Assembly (NCBI RefSeq): GCF_900119365.1
Contig: NZ_FPJO01000001.1
Coordinates: 586,499 to 650,498, forward strand
Length of the DNA stretch: 64,000 nt
Direction: 5' to 3'
Source of the DNA: Streptomyces atratus
Lineage (GTDB): Bacteria > Actinomycetota > Actinomycetes > Streptomycetales > Streptomycetaceae
Below the pieces are notes generated by a model. The model worked only from the letters and a program-made list of their open reading frames with translations. It had not been told where the DNA came from and ran no database searches. This document shows, one piece after another, positions 1 through 8,529 of the stretch. Position numbers and translations under genes: made by a program. Each line of letters opens with the position of its first letter. Position 1 is the first letter of the stretch.

Positions 1-56
1 GTTTGCAGGGCTCCGGCGGGGGTGCGCCGGTCCAGATCGAAGTCCGCCATCGTCAT
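1..56 (-). CDS. 5' end of an unidentified gene, cut by the window edge
   Basis: A minus-strand ATG at 56 (a second in-frame ATG is at 50) opens a frame that runs off the left edge, giving roughly 18 residues that begin MTMADFDLDRR. A GGTGAG sequence directly precedes the ATG. It is divergent from the DUF1177 operon, which would suit a regulator or a related catabolic gene, but the visible part is too short to name. Confidence 0.5.
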   Translation of the reverse strand, partial: MTMADFDLDRRTPAGALQ

Positions 57-97
57 CTCACCATTCAGACCTGAATTGCAAATAACGGGAAACAGTT

Positions 98-108
98 GCG
101 TTCAACGC
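98..108. promoter_or_regulatory. Short palindrome in the divergent promoter region
   Basis: GCGTTCAACGC is a perfect 5-1-5 inverted repeat in the roughly 145-base gap between the left-edge gene and the DUF1177 operon. Its position would suit an operator controlling one or both divergent units. Only the symmetry and location support it. Confidence 0.3.
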
Positions 109-200
109 TATCCGATCCCGAATGTGGCCTCAGCACCCCGCCCCGCGCTTCCCCCGTCGAGCGCCGGCCCGGGTGCCTGGATGAGCGAGAAAGGCCCCCC

Positions 201-1154
201 ATGTTGAAGTACGTGCTGGACATCGTCGATCTGCTGGACGATCCCCAGGTCAATGGCAAGACGGTCGTCGAGTACCTCGACTCCGTGAGCGGGACCGAGG
301 GCTCGTCAGCGAAGGTCACCACGGTCGCCGGCGAGCAGGGCTCGACGGACTTCGTGATGGTCCGTATCCCGGGCTCCCACGGGCGTACGTCGGGTGGCAG
401 CGCCCGCACGCTGGGCGTGGTGGGCCGGCTCGGCGGCATCGGCGCCCGGCCCGAGGTGACCGGCCTGGTCTCCGACGCCGACGGCGCCGTCTCGGCGATC
501 GCCACCGCCGCCAAGCTGCTCGCCATGCGCCGCCGCGGCGACGTGCTGCCCGGCGATGTGATCGTCGCCACCCACATCTGCCCGAACGCGCCGACCGAGC
601 CGCACGACCCGGTGCCGTTCATGGGCTCGCCCGTGGACATCGCCACCATGAACCGCCACGAGGTGACCGGCGAGATGGAGGCCGTGCTCTCCATCGACAC
701 CACCAAGGGCAACCGGATCATCAACCACAAGGGACTCGCCCTGTCGCCCACCGTCAAGGAGGGCTGGGTGCTCCGGGTCAGCGAGCAGCTGGGCGAACTG
801 CTGGCCGTGGTGACCGGTGAGCCGTTGGTCACGTACCCCGTGACCACGCAGGACATCACCCCGTACGGTAATGGGGCACACCACATCAATTCGATCCTGC
901 AGCCCTCCACCGCGACGGCCGCCCCGGTCGTCGGTCTGGCCATCACCTCGGCCGCCGCGGTGCCGGGCTGCGGTACGGGCGCGAGCCACGAGACGGACAT
1001 CGCGTCCGCCGCCCGCTACGCCGTGGAGGTCGCCAAGGCCTACGGCAGCGGCCAACTGGACTTCCACGACGCGGTGGAGTTCGACAACCTCGTCAACCGC
1101 TACGGGTCGCTGGCTCACCTGCAGACCTTCGGCCGCACACCCCAGGAGTCCTGA
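201..1154 (+). CDS. DUF1177 family protein
   Basis: A 317-residue protein recognised as DUF1177 by its overall sequence, including a conserved central stretch around ATHICPNAPTEPHDPVPFMG. The biochemical role of the family is not established. The ATG at 201 is preferred over an upstream ATG at 96 because the protein then begins MLKYVLDIVDLL. The stop overlaps the start of the permease gene in a TGATG, so the genes are translationally coupled. Co-occurrence with an NCS1 permease and an M20 hydrolase suggests uptake and breakdown of a small nitrogenous compound; this is inference. Confidence 0.8.
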   Translation: MLKYVLDIVDLLDDPQVNGKTVVEYLDSVSGTEGSSAKVTTVAGEQGSTDFVMVRIPGSHGRTSGGSARTLGVVGRLGGIGARPEVTGLVSDADGAVSAIATAAKLLAMRRRGDVLPGDVIVATHICPNAPTEPHDPVPFMGSPVDIATMNRHEVTGEMEAVLSIDTTKGNRIINHKGLALSPTVKEGWVLRVSEQLGELLAVVTGEPLVTYPVTTQDITPYGNGAHHINSILQPSTATAAPVVGLAITSAAAVPGCGTGASHETDIASAARYAVEVAKAYGSGQLDFHDAVEFDNLVNRYGSLAHLQTFGRTPQES

Positions 1155-2545
1155 TGGCAGCCACCCCGCAGGCCGAGGCCGTGGCCCACGAGGCCAAGGC
1201 CATCGGCAGCGACGACTACTCGCTGTCCCGCGTCCCGCGCGACAAGCGGTTCGGCTTCTGGTCGATGCTGCTCCAGTGGCTGGCCCAGTCCGGCTCGATC
1301 TCGCAGTTCACCCTCGGCGCCACCATCGGTGTCGGCATGACCTTCGGGAACGCCTTCCTCGCCTTCACGCTCGGCGCGGTGATCCTGGAGGTGGTGATCT
1401 TCGCGATCGGTCTGGCCGGTATGCGCGAGGGTCTGGCGACGCCGATGCTGACCCGCTGGGTCGGCTTCGGCCGCAACGGCTCCGCGCTGGTCAGCTTCGT
1501 CATCGCGGTCAGCCTGGTCGGCTGGTTCGGCGTCCAGAACACGATCTTCGGCAACAGCGTCTCGGCGCTGGTCGGCGGCCCGTCCTGGATGTGGTGCGTG
1601 CTGGCCGGCATCGCCATCACCGCCCTGGTGATCTTCGGCTTCAAGTACATGGCCGTCTTCGCCAAGATCGTCACGCCGCTGTTCTTCGCCATGGTCGCCT
1701 GGTCGATCGTCTCGACGCTGAAGGACCACTCGATCAGCGAGCTGATCAACTCGCCGGCTCCCGGCCAGACGATCCCGCTCGCCGTCGCCGCCACCGCCAT
1801 CGCGGGCGGCTACATGACCGGCGCCATCGTGTCCCCGGAGATGACCCGGTACAACAAGAAGGGCTCGCACGTCTTCCTGCAGAGCGCCTCGTCGATGATC
1901 CTCTCCGAGTACATCGTCGGCATGACCGGTGTGCTGCTCGGCCACCTGGTGAAGAGCAGCGAGGTCTCCAGCATCGTGCTCTCCACCTCCGGCGCCTTCG
2001 GCGTGATCGTGGTCCTGATGTCCACCGCCAAGATCAACGACTGGAACCTGTACGGCTCCTCGCTCGGTGTCGTCAACTTCTTCCAGGTCGTCTTCGGCAA
2101 GCGGGTCCACCGCGGCGCGGTCACGATCGTCCTCGGCGTCGCGGGCACGGCCCTGTCGGCGGTCGGGATCATGACCCACTTCACCGAGTTCCTCTCCGTT
2201 CTCGGCGTCGCCATCCCGCCGATCGGCGGCATCATCGTGGCCGAGTACTGGGTCGTGAAGCGGATGCGCAAGCCGCTGGACGAGACCCGCGAGTCCGAGA
2301 CCCTGCCGAAGACCTCGCCGACCTGGGTGCCGATGTCCATCGCCATCTGGATCGCGGCGTTCTGCGTCGGCAAGTTCTACGACGGCGGTATCCCGGCCCT
2401 GAACTCGCTGGCCACCGCCTTCATCCTGTACAGCGCCCTCGGCCTGCTGGGCTGGGTGAAGCCGTACGGCACCTCCACCCTGGACGACGAGGACGACACC
2501 GCCGCCCCCGCCGCCCGCGCGACAACCCCTGTGGGAGCAGCATGA
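1154..2545 (+). CDS. NCS1-family (CodB-like) purine/cytosine permease
   Basis: A 463-residue integral membrane protein with about twelve hydrophobic segments. It resembles the nucleobase-cation-symport-1 family, whose members import cytosine, purines, allantoin, hydantoins or thiamine with cations. The N-terminal part contains the family-typical stretch ending WLAQSGSISQFTLGATIG. The start overlaps the DUF1177 stop by one base and the end overlaps the M20 gene by four bases (ATGA). The substrate cannot be read from sequence; the hydrolase downstream suggests the imported compound is then cleaved. Confidence 0.82.
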   Translation: MAATPQAEAVAHEAKAIGSDDYSLSRVPRDKRFGFWSMLLQWLAQSGSISQFTLGATIGVGMTFGNAFLAFTLGAVILEVVIFAIGLAGMREGLATPMLTRWVGFGRNGSALVSFVIAVSLVGWFGVQNTIFGNSVSALVGGPSWMWCVLAGIAITALVIFGFKYMAVFAKIVTPLFFAMVAWSIVSTLKDHSISELINSPAPGQTIPLAVAATAIAGGYMTGAIVSPEMTRYNKKGSHVFLQSASSMILSEYIVGMTGVLLGHLVKSSEVSSIVLSTSGAFGVIVVLMSTAKINDWNLYGSSLGVVNFFQVVFGKRVHRGAVTIVLGVAGTALSAVGIMTHFTEFLSVLGVAIPPIGGIIVAEYWVVKRMRKPLDETRESETLPKTSPTWVPMSIAIWIAAFCVGKFYDGGIPALNSLATAFILYSALGLLGWVKPYGTSTLDDEDDTAAPAARATTPVGAA

Positions 2546-3888
2546 CCACCGTCGACCCCACCGCCCCGCTCGTCCCGGCGTCCGCTCTCGTCCCGGCGTC
2601 CGCCGAGGCCCAGGACGAGGTCATCGAACTCTGCGCCGAGCTGATCAGGTTCGACACCTCCAACCCCACCAGCAACGAGCGCGCGAGCGCCGACTGGGTG
2701 GTGGGCCGCCTCGCCGAGGTGGGCATCGAGTCCGAGCTGGTCGAGTCCGCCCCGGGCCGCGCCAATGTCATCGCCCGGATCGCGGGCGCCGACCCGGAGC
2801 GCGGCGCCCTCCTGGTCCACGGCCATCTGGACGTGGTCCCCGCCGACGCCTCCGAGTGGCAGGTCCCGCCGTTCTCCGGCGAGATCCGCGACGGCTATCT
2901 GTGGGGCCGCGGCGCGATCGACATGAAGGACACGGTGGCGGTCATGCTGGCCACCGCCCGCCACTTCGCCCGCACCGGCACCAGGCCGTCCCGCGATCTG
3001 GTCCTGGCCTTCCTCGCCGACGAGGAGGCGGGCGGCAAGTTCGGCGCCCACTGGCTGGTCGAGCACCGCCCGGAGCTGTTCGCCGGGGTCACCGAGGCGA
3101 TCGGCGAGGGCGGTGGCTTCTCCTTCGCCATCGACGACACCCGCCGCCTCTACCCGATCGAGAACGCCCAGCGCGGCATGGCCTGGATGGAGCTCACCGC
3201 CACCGGCCGGGCCGGCCACGGCTCGTCCCCGAACGACGAGAACGCGGTCACCGACCTCGCCGAGTCGTTGACCCGCATCGGCCGCGAGACCTTCCCGATC
3301 CGGCTGATCGAGCCGGTCCGCGCCCTGCTGGAGGAGGCGGCCCGCCTCTACGGTGTCGAGTTCGACGAGAACGACATCGAGGGCAGCCTCGCGAAGCTGG
3401 GCCCGGTCTCCGACTTCATGCAGGTGGTGCTCCGCAACTCCGCGAACCCCACCATGTTCAATGCCGGCTACCAGACCAACGTCATCCCCGGAAAGGCGAC
3501 CGCCCGGGTGGACGGCCGCTTCCTGCCCGGCCACGAGCAGGAGCTGATCGACACCATCGACAAGCTGCTGCTCCCCTCGGTCACCCGCGAGTGGGTCAAC
3601 CACGACATCGCGCTGGAGACGACCTTCGACGGCCCGCTGGTCGACGCCATGTGCGAGGCCGTACGCGCCGAGGACCCGGACGGCCACCCCGTCCCGTACT
3701 GCAACCCGGGCGGCACCGACGCCAAGGCCTTCACCCACCTCGGCATCCGCTGCTTCGGCTTCAAGGGCCTCAAGCTCCCGCACGACCTGGACTACGGCCG
3801 CCTCTTCCACGGCGTGGACGAACGCGTCCCGCTGGAGGGCCTGCGCTTCGGCGTCCGCGTCATGACCCGACTCTGGCAGAGCTGCTGA
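2542..3888 (+). CDS. M20/M25/M40 family metallo-hydrolase
   Basis: A 448-residue cytosolic dinuclear-zinc amidohydrolase/peptidase. The M20 landmarks are in order: VHGHLDVVPAD (first metal His and catalytic Asp), GRGAIDMKD (bridging Asp), ADEEAGG (catalytic Glu and metal Glu), and NPGGTDAKAF near the C-terminus. A dimerisation-type insert lies between them. The ATG at 2542 overlaps the permease stop, so the gene is the third member of a coupled operon. Family members cleave dipeptides, N-acyl amino acids or N-carbamoyl compounds; which applies here is unknown. A strong terminator follows at 3938-3980. Confidence 0.85.
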   Translation: MTTVDPTAPLVPASALVPASAEAQDEVIELCAELIRFDTSNPTSNERASADWVVGRLAEVGIESELVESAPGRANVIARIAGADPERGALLVHGHLDVVPADASEWQVPPFSGEIRDGYLWGRGAIDMKDTVAVMLATARHFARTGTRPSRDLVLAFLADEEAGGKFGAHWLVEHRPELFAGVTEAIGEGGGFSFAIDDTRRLYPIENAQRGMAWMELTATGRAGHGSSPNDENAVTDLAESLTRIGRETFPIRLIEPVRALLEEAARLYGVEFDENDIEGSLAKLGPVSDFMQVVLRNSANPTMFNAGYQTNVIPGKATARVDGRFLPGHEQELIDTIDKLLLPSVTREWVNHDIALETTFDGPLVDAMCEAVRAEDPDGHPVPYCNPGGTDAKAFTHLGIRCFGFKGLKLPHDLDYGRLFHGVDERVPLEGLRFGVRVMTRLWQSC

Positions 3889-3937
3889 CCTCCATATCGC
3901 AGCCCTGCCGGGGGCGCCCGACCCGGGCTCACCCCTC

Positions 3938-3980
3938 GTACGCCCCCGCCGGACACGCATCGCGTCCGGCGGGGGCGTAC
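3938..3980. terminator. Strong hairpin terminator after the M20 operon
   Basis: A perfect 17-base-pair GC-rich stem (arms 3938-3954 and 3964-3980, beginning GTACGCCCCCGCC) with a 9-base loop lies 50 bases after the M20 stop. There is no long T-run, as is usual in Streptomyces. It could serve both strands. Confidence 0.85.
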
Positions 3981-3981
3981 G

Positions 3982-4104
3982 TCATCGCGCCCGGAGCCGG
4001 TGCTGTCCCGCTGCTCGCGCATCACGCAGAGGCTGCGCCGCGCAGAACTCGTTGCCCTCCGGGTCTCCCAACACACGGAACCAGTAGTTCTGGAGTGTCG
4101 GCAT
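3982..4104 (-). pseudogene. C-terminal remnant of a VOC (glyoxalase-like) protein
   Basis: The minus-strand frame encodes YWFRVLGDPEGNEFCAAQPL, which resembles the conserved C-terminus of glyoxalase/VOC proteins (typically VLGDPEGNEFCV). No VOC beta-alpha-beta module precedes it and the upstream frame is unrelated sequence. It is read as the broken tail of a lost gene; a chance match is possible because the segment is short. Confidence 0.5.
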
Positions 4105-4458
4105 GGTGGCATCAGTCCTGGTCAAGGGTGGTAGCGGGAACTCGGCGCTCTCTGCGGAGAGCATGACGACTACACCGCGGAACCCTGTCGCGGGCACGGT
4201 CCACAAAACCGAGACCCCGGGGGTGTGCGGTGTGTCCGTCTATCCGTGCTCACGGACGAGACCACCAGCCCCGAGCGTCTTCGGGGCGTGGCGGGGCTTT
4301 CGTCATGCGGGAATCAGCTCGGGTCGGACGATCGTCCGTGCGCGCTCGTACAGCGCTTGGGGTCGCGCCAACTAGCCTGCCGGTCAGAGCAGCGTTCAGA
4401 ATCGCTTCACCACCGGACCGAAGCCCGATGCACTGCGATTAGTCCCGGTAGCGGGACA
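4105..4458. other. Non-coding stretch downstream of the kinase gene
   Basis: No convincing gene is seen on either strand. A small 7-base-pair hairpin (4268-4287, arms GCCCCGA/TCGGGGC) could be a weak terminator for the minus-strand kinase. The rest looks like degraded sequence next to the VOC remnant. Confidence 0.4.
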
Positions 4459-5913
4459 TCAGGAGGCGTGCAGCAGTGCGATCAGAGCGGGATCGGGGTT
4501 GTATTTCCCCGCTGCGTGGTGGCGGAGGGCAACGTCCAGCCGGGTCAGTTCGGCACGGGCCATGGCGGCACCGGTGAACGATACGAGGATTCGCGCCGCG
4601 CGGGAATGGCCCTTGACACGGAACGGCTTGGGCACCTGATCAGCTGGGTTCCAGTTTTCGCCCCAAGTAGCCTTGACCTCCCAATAGGTTCTATCGATTT
4701 CGGGATACCGGAAAGGGGCCAGGGTCACTGACTGGATTTCCTCCCAAAGACCCTGCCAATTCCAATGCAGATGGACATAATTCAGGCCCTGTCCAGTGAC
4801 CTCGATTATGGTTTCGCGCGGATGCCGGGCCGCCCATAAGCACAAGCTAGCGCCCGGGATAAACGAAAACAGCACCGGCACCACGAGCGATTCCCAGAGT
4901 CCATCATCTCCGGAGAGCAGATGATATAAGATGATTCCGGCACTCATCAGTAGACCTATCGCAATAAAGATTTTTCCGCCCTCGAAATTGCCCCAGGTGG
5001 GATGTGAGACGCGGGCGTCCGCGGCTGGGGTGGCCCCCGGCGTGGTCTGGGCGGGAGACGTTGCCGTGGTGGCTTCGCCTCGCTGCATTGGGCGTGTGGG
5101 TGCCAGAAGGCTTGCGCCGTTGAACCGGTCGAGCAGTTTGCCCGGGGTCGGCCGCCGTTCGGCCGCCTTTTCCAGGCAGGCGGCGAGCACGTCCTGGAGC
5201 CCTTCTGGAACCCCGCTCAGGCTGGGGGTGTCGTGAACCACGCGGTACAGCATGGCGGGGATGCTCTCTGCGTCGAAGGGGCCTTTCCCTGTGGCGGCGA
5301 AGACCAGCACGGCACCCAGCGAGAAGATGTCGCTCGACGGCCCGACGGGGCCTCCCGATGCTTGTTCGGGGGACATGAAACCAGGGCTGCCGATGATGAG
5401 ACCGGTGTCGGTAAGGGTGGTGAGACCCTGCACTGCCTTGGAGATTCCGAAGTCGATCACCCGTGGCCCGTCGTCTGTTGCCAGGATGTTCGACGGTTTG
5501 AGGTCACGGTGCACCAGGCCGACGCGGTGAATAGTCTCCAGGGCCTCAGCCAGGCCGACAGTGAGCGAGAGTAGCTCGTCCTCGTCGTAAGGCCCGTATT
5601 CGTTTACGCGTTCGGCGAGGTTTGGCGCGGCGATGTAGTCGCTGGCAACCCAGGGTGTAGCTGCGTCGGGGTCCGCGTCGACGATGGGCGCGGTCCAGAA
5701 CCCTCCGACGGCTCGCGCGGCCTCTACTTCGCGGCGGAACCGTTCGCGAAAGCCGGGGTCCGCCGCGATCTCCGGACGTACGACCTTCACCGCTACACGT
5801 CGTCTCCCGCGCGACTGGGCCAGGTAGACCTTCCCCATACCGCCCTCGCCCAGGCTGCCAGTAAGCCGGTATGGTCCTATTGCCGCGGGGTCCTCGGGCG
5901 CTAAGTCACGCAT
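4459..5913 (-). CDS. Membrane Ser/Thr protein kinase with C-terminal PH-like domain
   Basis: A 484-residue protein with an N-terminal Hanks-type kinase domain: glycine loop GEGGMG (22-27), VAVK lysine 43, catalytic HRDLKPSN with Asp 137, DFG at 154-156, and SPEQ. The kinase domain ends near residue 275. A linker and two hydrophobic segments (about 315-335 and 345-365) follow, then a roughly 100-residue beta-rich domain with a pattern like bacterial PH domains (IIEVTGQGL, then WEEIQSVTL). The ATG at 5913 is chosen because GAGGGG precedes it and the protein then begins MRDLAPEDPAAIGPY, as in other Streptomyces kinases. The 3' third is visibly richer in A/T than its neighbours. Substrates are unknown. 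Confidence 0.88.
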   Translation of the reverse strand: MRDLAPEDPAAIGPYRLTGSLGEGGMGKVYLAQSRGRRRVAVKVVRPEIAADPGFRERFRREVEAARAVGGFWTAPIVDADPDAATPWVASDYIAAPNLAERVNEYGPYDEDELLSLTVGLAEALETIHRVGLVHRDLKPSNILATDDGPRVIDFGISKAVQGLTTLTDTGLIIGSPGFMSPEQASGGPVGPSSDIFSLGAVLVFAATGKGPFDAESIPAMLYRVVHDTPSLSGVPEGLQDVLAACLEKAAERRPTPGKLLDRFNGASLLAPTRPMQRGEATTATSPAQTTPGATPAADARVSHPTWGNFEGGKIFIAIGLLMSAGIILYHLLSGDDGLWESLVVPVLFSFIPGASLCLWAARHPRETIIEVTGQGLNYVHLHWNWQGLWEEIQSVTLAPFRYPEIDRTYWEVKATWGENWNPADQVPKPFRVKGHSRAARILVSFTGAAMARAELTRLDVALRHHAAGKYNPDPALIALLHAS

Positions 5914-6219
5914 GCGAGCCCCTCGCTGTCGCGACGCCACCGCAGCTGCGATAGCCGGGCAGGAACCATTTCAGGGTGCGGTTCATCGTTGCTCTCCTGC
6001 CGAGCACTTGGTGATTTCAGGATTAGACGGAACCAGGCATCTGCGATCGATCCTCCCACGATCCAGGGTTTACCGTCGCCCCTTTTGACAGGTCCGGATT
6101 GCCTGAGCAGTGATGATCTGCAGTTCTTTGCCGATGGTGATTCAGCATCGTGATGTCAGGTCGGTGGCGCGCTGTCTGTGTTGTTCAGCTGGTCGCGGTG
6201 AGTGGTTGCGGGCGAGAAC

Positions 6220-6320
6220 TGCCCGGCGTGCATGAAACCGATCATGTCTCTCGAACCAGTACGCCGGGGTTTCATGAACCGTCATTCCGAACCGCCCGTG
6301 GTCGTCTATCGGCACACCGC
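6220..6320 (+). pseudogene. Remnant of a CPACMKPI zinc-ribbon gene
   Basis: In one plus-strand frame 6208-6243 reads AGENCPACMKPI. The same core (CPACMKPI) is encoded at 9070-9095 inside the small intact gene at 8973-9215, and an 18-base identity starting GCGTGCATGAAACC is shared by both places. After this the frame continues as unrelated sequence (MSRTSTPGFHE) and no start is seen upstream. It is read as a decayed paralogue fragment. Confidence 0.45.
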
Positions 6321-6341
6321 ATGCGAACGCAAGGTGCAGCG

Positions 6342-6527
6342 GTGAGCACGCCCGACTCCGAGCTGTTCGCGCCGGGCAGTCCGTGCGCGGACTCTCCGGC
6401 GGGTTGGTGGACTCAGTACGGCGGGGCTCTGAACATGGACTCGGGAGCGGTCTACCTGCCGCCGGGAGCCACGCCTCCCCCGTGCCCGTTCCCGTGCGCC
6501 AAGTGCGTGGCCAAAGGGCGCCAGTAG
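6342..6527 (+). CDS. Small hypothetical Cys-containing protein
   Basis: A 61-residue frame from GTG 6342 (an in-frame ATG is at 6321), ending in a cysteine-rich tail CPFPCAKCVAKG. Third codon positions are strongly G/C, as in real Streptomyces genes, and AAGG lies upstream. No family was recognised. It stands alone between the kinase and an unknown gene, and may be part of the decayed material around it. Confidence 0.42.
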   Translation: MSTPDSELFAPGSPCADSPAGWWTQYGGALNMDSGAVYLPPGATPPPCPFPCAKCVAKGRQ

Positions 6528-6757
6528 GTCGGCCGGACGCGGGGGCGGGCGGGCTGCTTGCCGCCCTGTGGCTCACCCTCCCCGCCAAGGTCGCGGACGA
6601 ATGAGCCCATGAAGGGACCGCACTGCGCGCCGCTGACAGTCGGGCGCATGGCCGTGCGGAGAGACCCGAAGGCATTCAGCGTCCATGCACCGGCCCCGGG
6701 TCCTCCGTCGGGCCGGCACACCGGTCGTCGTGCTCTCGGCCGCCGCCCGTCGGTGCC

Positions 6758-7480
6758 TCAGTCGTCGAGCAGGTCGCCGACCCGCTGCTCGTAGTCCGTG
6801 AGCGCTTCGAGTACGGCCGGCACGTCGTGGAATTCCGACCGGGCCGCGTCCAGGTACTGCCGCATCTCGGGGCCGAAGTGCTGCTCGCCGATCTCGTCGT
6901 CGCCGGGGATCGACCAGGCCAGTCCGCGGGAGTCGAGGAAGCCGTTCACCGCGGACAGTTCCTCGATGTGCCGGGCGAGCTCCCGAATCAGGTCGCGGTA
7001 CATTTCCTCGGTCTCGGCGGACTCGGCGAAGAGCTCCTCGTACCAGGTCTCATACGTCCCGCCGTCCGGAGCGAACGCGGGCGCCAGGGCGGTCCACACA
7101 GGCCGCGCGACGAGCGTCGAGAAGACGCGCCGGCCGAACAGCGTCGCCGCCGGGTGCTCCTCGGACGAGTCGCTGACGTTCCGCTCGAAGTAGGCCAGCA
7201 GCTTCTCGATGTCCCGCGGCGGATTGCCGTAGTCGTCCGCGTACCCCGGGTCCATCACGAAGTCACCGGCCCGTGCGCGGCGGTGAAAGTATTCCGCGAC
7301 CAGATCGGTGTGGGGGTCTTCCTCGATACGGTCGATCGAGCCGAGCCGGTTGTACTTTCCGGCGATGCCGAGGGTGAGCGGCCGGTACCGGTCACCGACC
7401 GGTCGCAGCCCGACGAGTACCGCGTCGATCCCGCGCAGGCTGATCCCGGTGACGGCGCAACGAAAATCGTAGAAACCCAT
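6758..7480 (-). CDS. Hypothetical protein beginning MGFYDFRCAVTGISL
   Basis: A 240-residue acidic soluble protein with no signal peptide or membrane segment. The N-terminus MGFYDFRCAVTGISLRG is a distinctive opening; the C-terminal half is rich in Glu/Asp helices (for example EEMYRDLIRELARHIEELSAV). I do not recognise a function. It may be a conserved actinobacterial unknown, but this could not be checked. It stands alone, with the DUF397/XRE pair upstream on the same strand. Confidence 0.65.
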   Translation of the reverse strand: MGFYDFRCAVTGISLRGIDAVLVGLRPVGDRYRPLTLGIAGKYNRLGSIDRIEEDPHTDLVAEYFHRRARAGDFVMDPGYADDYGNPPRDIEKLLAYFERNVSDSSEEHPAATLFGRRVFSTLVARPVWTALAPAFAPDGGTYETWYEELFAESAETEEMYRDLIRELARHIEELSAVNGFLDSRGLAWSIPGDDEIGEQHFGPEMRQYLDAARSEFHDVPAVLEALTDYEQRVGDLLDD

Positions 7481-7545
7481 GCGGGCACCCTAATCAGCGG
7501 CAAAGGCCCCTGCCGCACGCGGCAAGGGCCTCCGTTCAGGAAACA

Positions 7546-7755
7546 TCAGGCAACGGTGTCGCCGGACTTGACCTCATCGACGAACGCCGACCAGGCGACG
7601 GCAGGAAAGACACAAGCGCCCTGCCCCGGGTCCTTGGAGTCGCGAACGGCCATCCGGTGCCCGTCGAGCCGTGCGCCCTCGACGCATTCGCCGCCCTGGT
7701 TGTTGCTGTAGCTCGACCTGAACCAGTGGGCACCGGCGGGCTCATGAGTGGTCAT
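7546..7755 (-). CDS. DUF397 domain-containing protein
   Basis: A 69-residue protein with the DUF397 signature: WFRSSYSNNQGGECVEGA, then VRDSKDPGQGACVFPAVAW and a short acidic/hydrophobic tail. DUF397 proteins are abundant in Streptomyces beside XRE/DUF5753 regulators and are thought to act as partners of those DNA-binding proteins in development and secondary metabolism. The ATG at 7755 lies 5 bases from the end of the XRE gene, so the two are one operon. Confidence 0.88.
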   Translation of the reverse strand: MTTHEPAGAHWFRSSYSNNQGGECVEGARLDGHRMAVRDSKDPGQGACVFPAVAWSAFVDEVKSGDTVA

Positions 7756-7760
7756 GTAAA

Positions 7761-8264
7761 TCAATGCTCCTTGATCGCTTCTCTGATCATGCCGAGAGAC
7801 TCCCGTGGTCCCACGGCAAGAATCTGGAGGTCGTTGAACGCCTCTTCGTACAGGGCCCCATCGGCGCGCCTCCGTGTGACCGACGCCCCGCCGAGGTTCT
7901 CCAGGTAGGCGATGGATGGTGCGTCGTCGAACCGGAGCAGCGTGAAGGCGCCGTTCATCCCGGGGTGTACGCCCGCCCTGAACGGGATGACTTGCACCCG
8001 CACCGAGGGCAGCTCGGCCACCTCCGCCAGATGCTCTATCTGCGCACGCATGACGGCCGGACCGCCGACCAGGCGGCGGAGAACCGCCTCGTTGATGACC
8101 GCCGCGAACTTGAGCGGCGCCAGCTTCGACGGGCTGCAGATCAAGGTGCGGACGACCTGGGTCGACGTGAGTCCGGCTGCCTGCCGGAGCTGTCGGAGTT
8201 CGCGACCTAACTGAAGGCGGCAGAGTGCGGGCGTCGCCGACTCCACATCCGTGATCATCTTCAT
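7761..8264 (-). CDS. XRE/DUF5753 regulator with a large internal deletion
   Basis: A 167-residue protein. Residues 1-46 match the start of the XRE helix-turn-helix (LCRLQLGRELRQLRQAAGLTS, then QVVRTLICSPSKL). The frame then jumps directly into the late DUF5753 domain (LKFAAVINEAVLRRLVGGP), which continues normally to the C-terminus. Usual family members are about 270-290 residues, so some 110 residues covering the end of the HTH and the first part of DUF5753 appear to be missing, in frame. DNA binding is likely impaired. ATG 8264 or ATG 8258 could be the start; GGGAG is better spaced for 8258. Confidence 0.8.
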   Translation of the reverse strand: MKMITDVESATPALCRLQLGRELRQLRQAAGLTSTQVVRTLICSPSKLAPLKFAAVINEAVLRRLVGGPAVMRAQIEHLAEVAELPSVRVQVIPFRAGVHPGMNGAFTLLRFDDAPSIAYLENLGGASVTRRRADGALYEEAFNDLQILAVGPRESLGMIREAIKEH

Positions 8265-8529
8265 GGCTCCCAGGGCCTGTTACCCAGTGTGACTGAGAAT
8301 GTCCCGCTGTCGCAAGGCGCATTCTGCGTCACGGCAGAAGGCTCCATCCGGAAGCGTGAACGCGCTGCCGTGGCACAGATCTTCACGCGGAAACCTGCTC
8401 GTAGAAAACCGCAGCAGCAGTTCCACACTACCGCCCGCGCTGTCACGATTACTCAAGGTTGCCAAAACGGTGTGCAGCCCAACACCGAGGCGCAGCCCTT
8501 CCGCCTGCACCCCAGGGCCAGGAGTCCCC

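Noticed and set aside
2377..3960. A 527-codon minus-strand frame over the M20 gene
   Set aside because: It is the complement of a gene with complete M20 motifs; the composition (Gly/Ala/Val/Arg/Asp repeats) is typical of a Streptomyces shadow frame.
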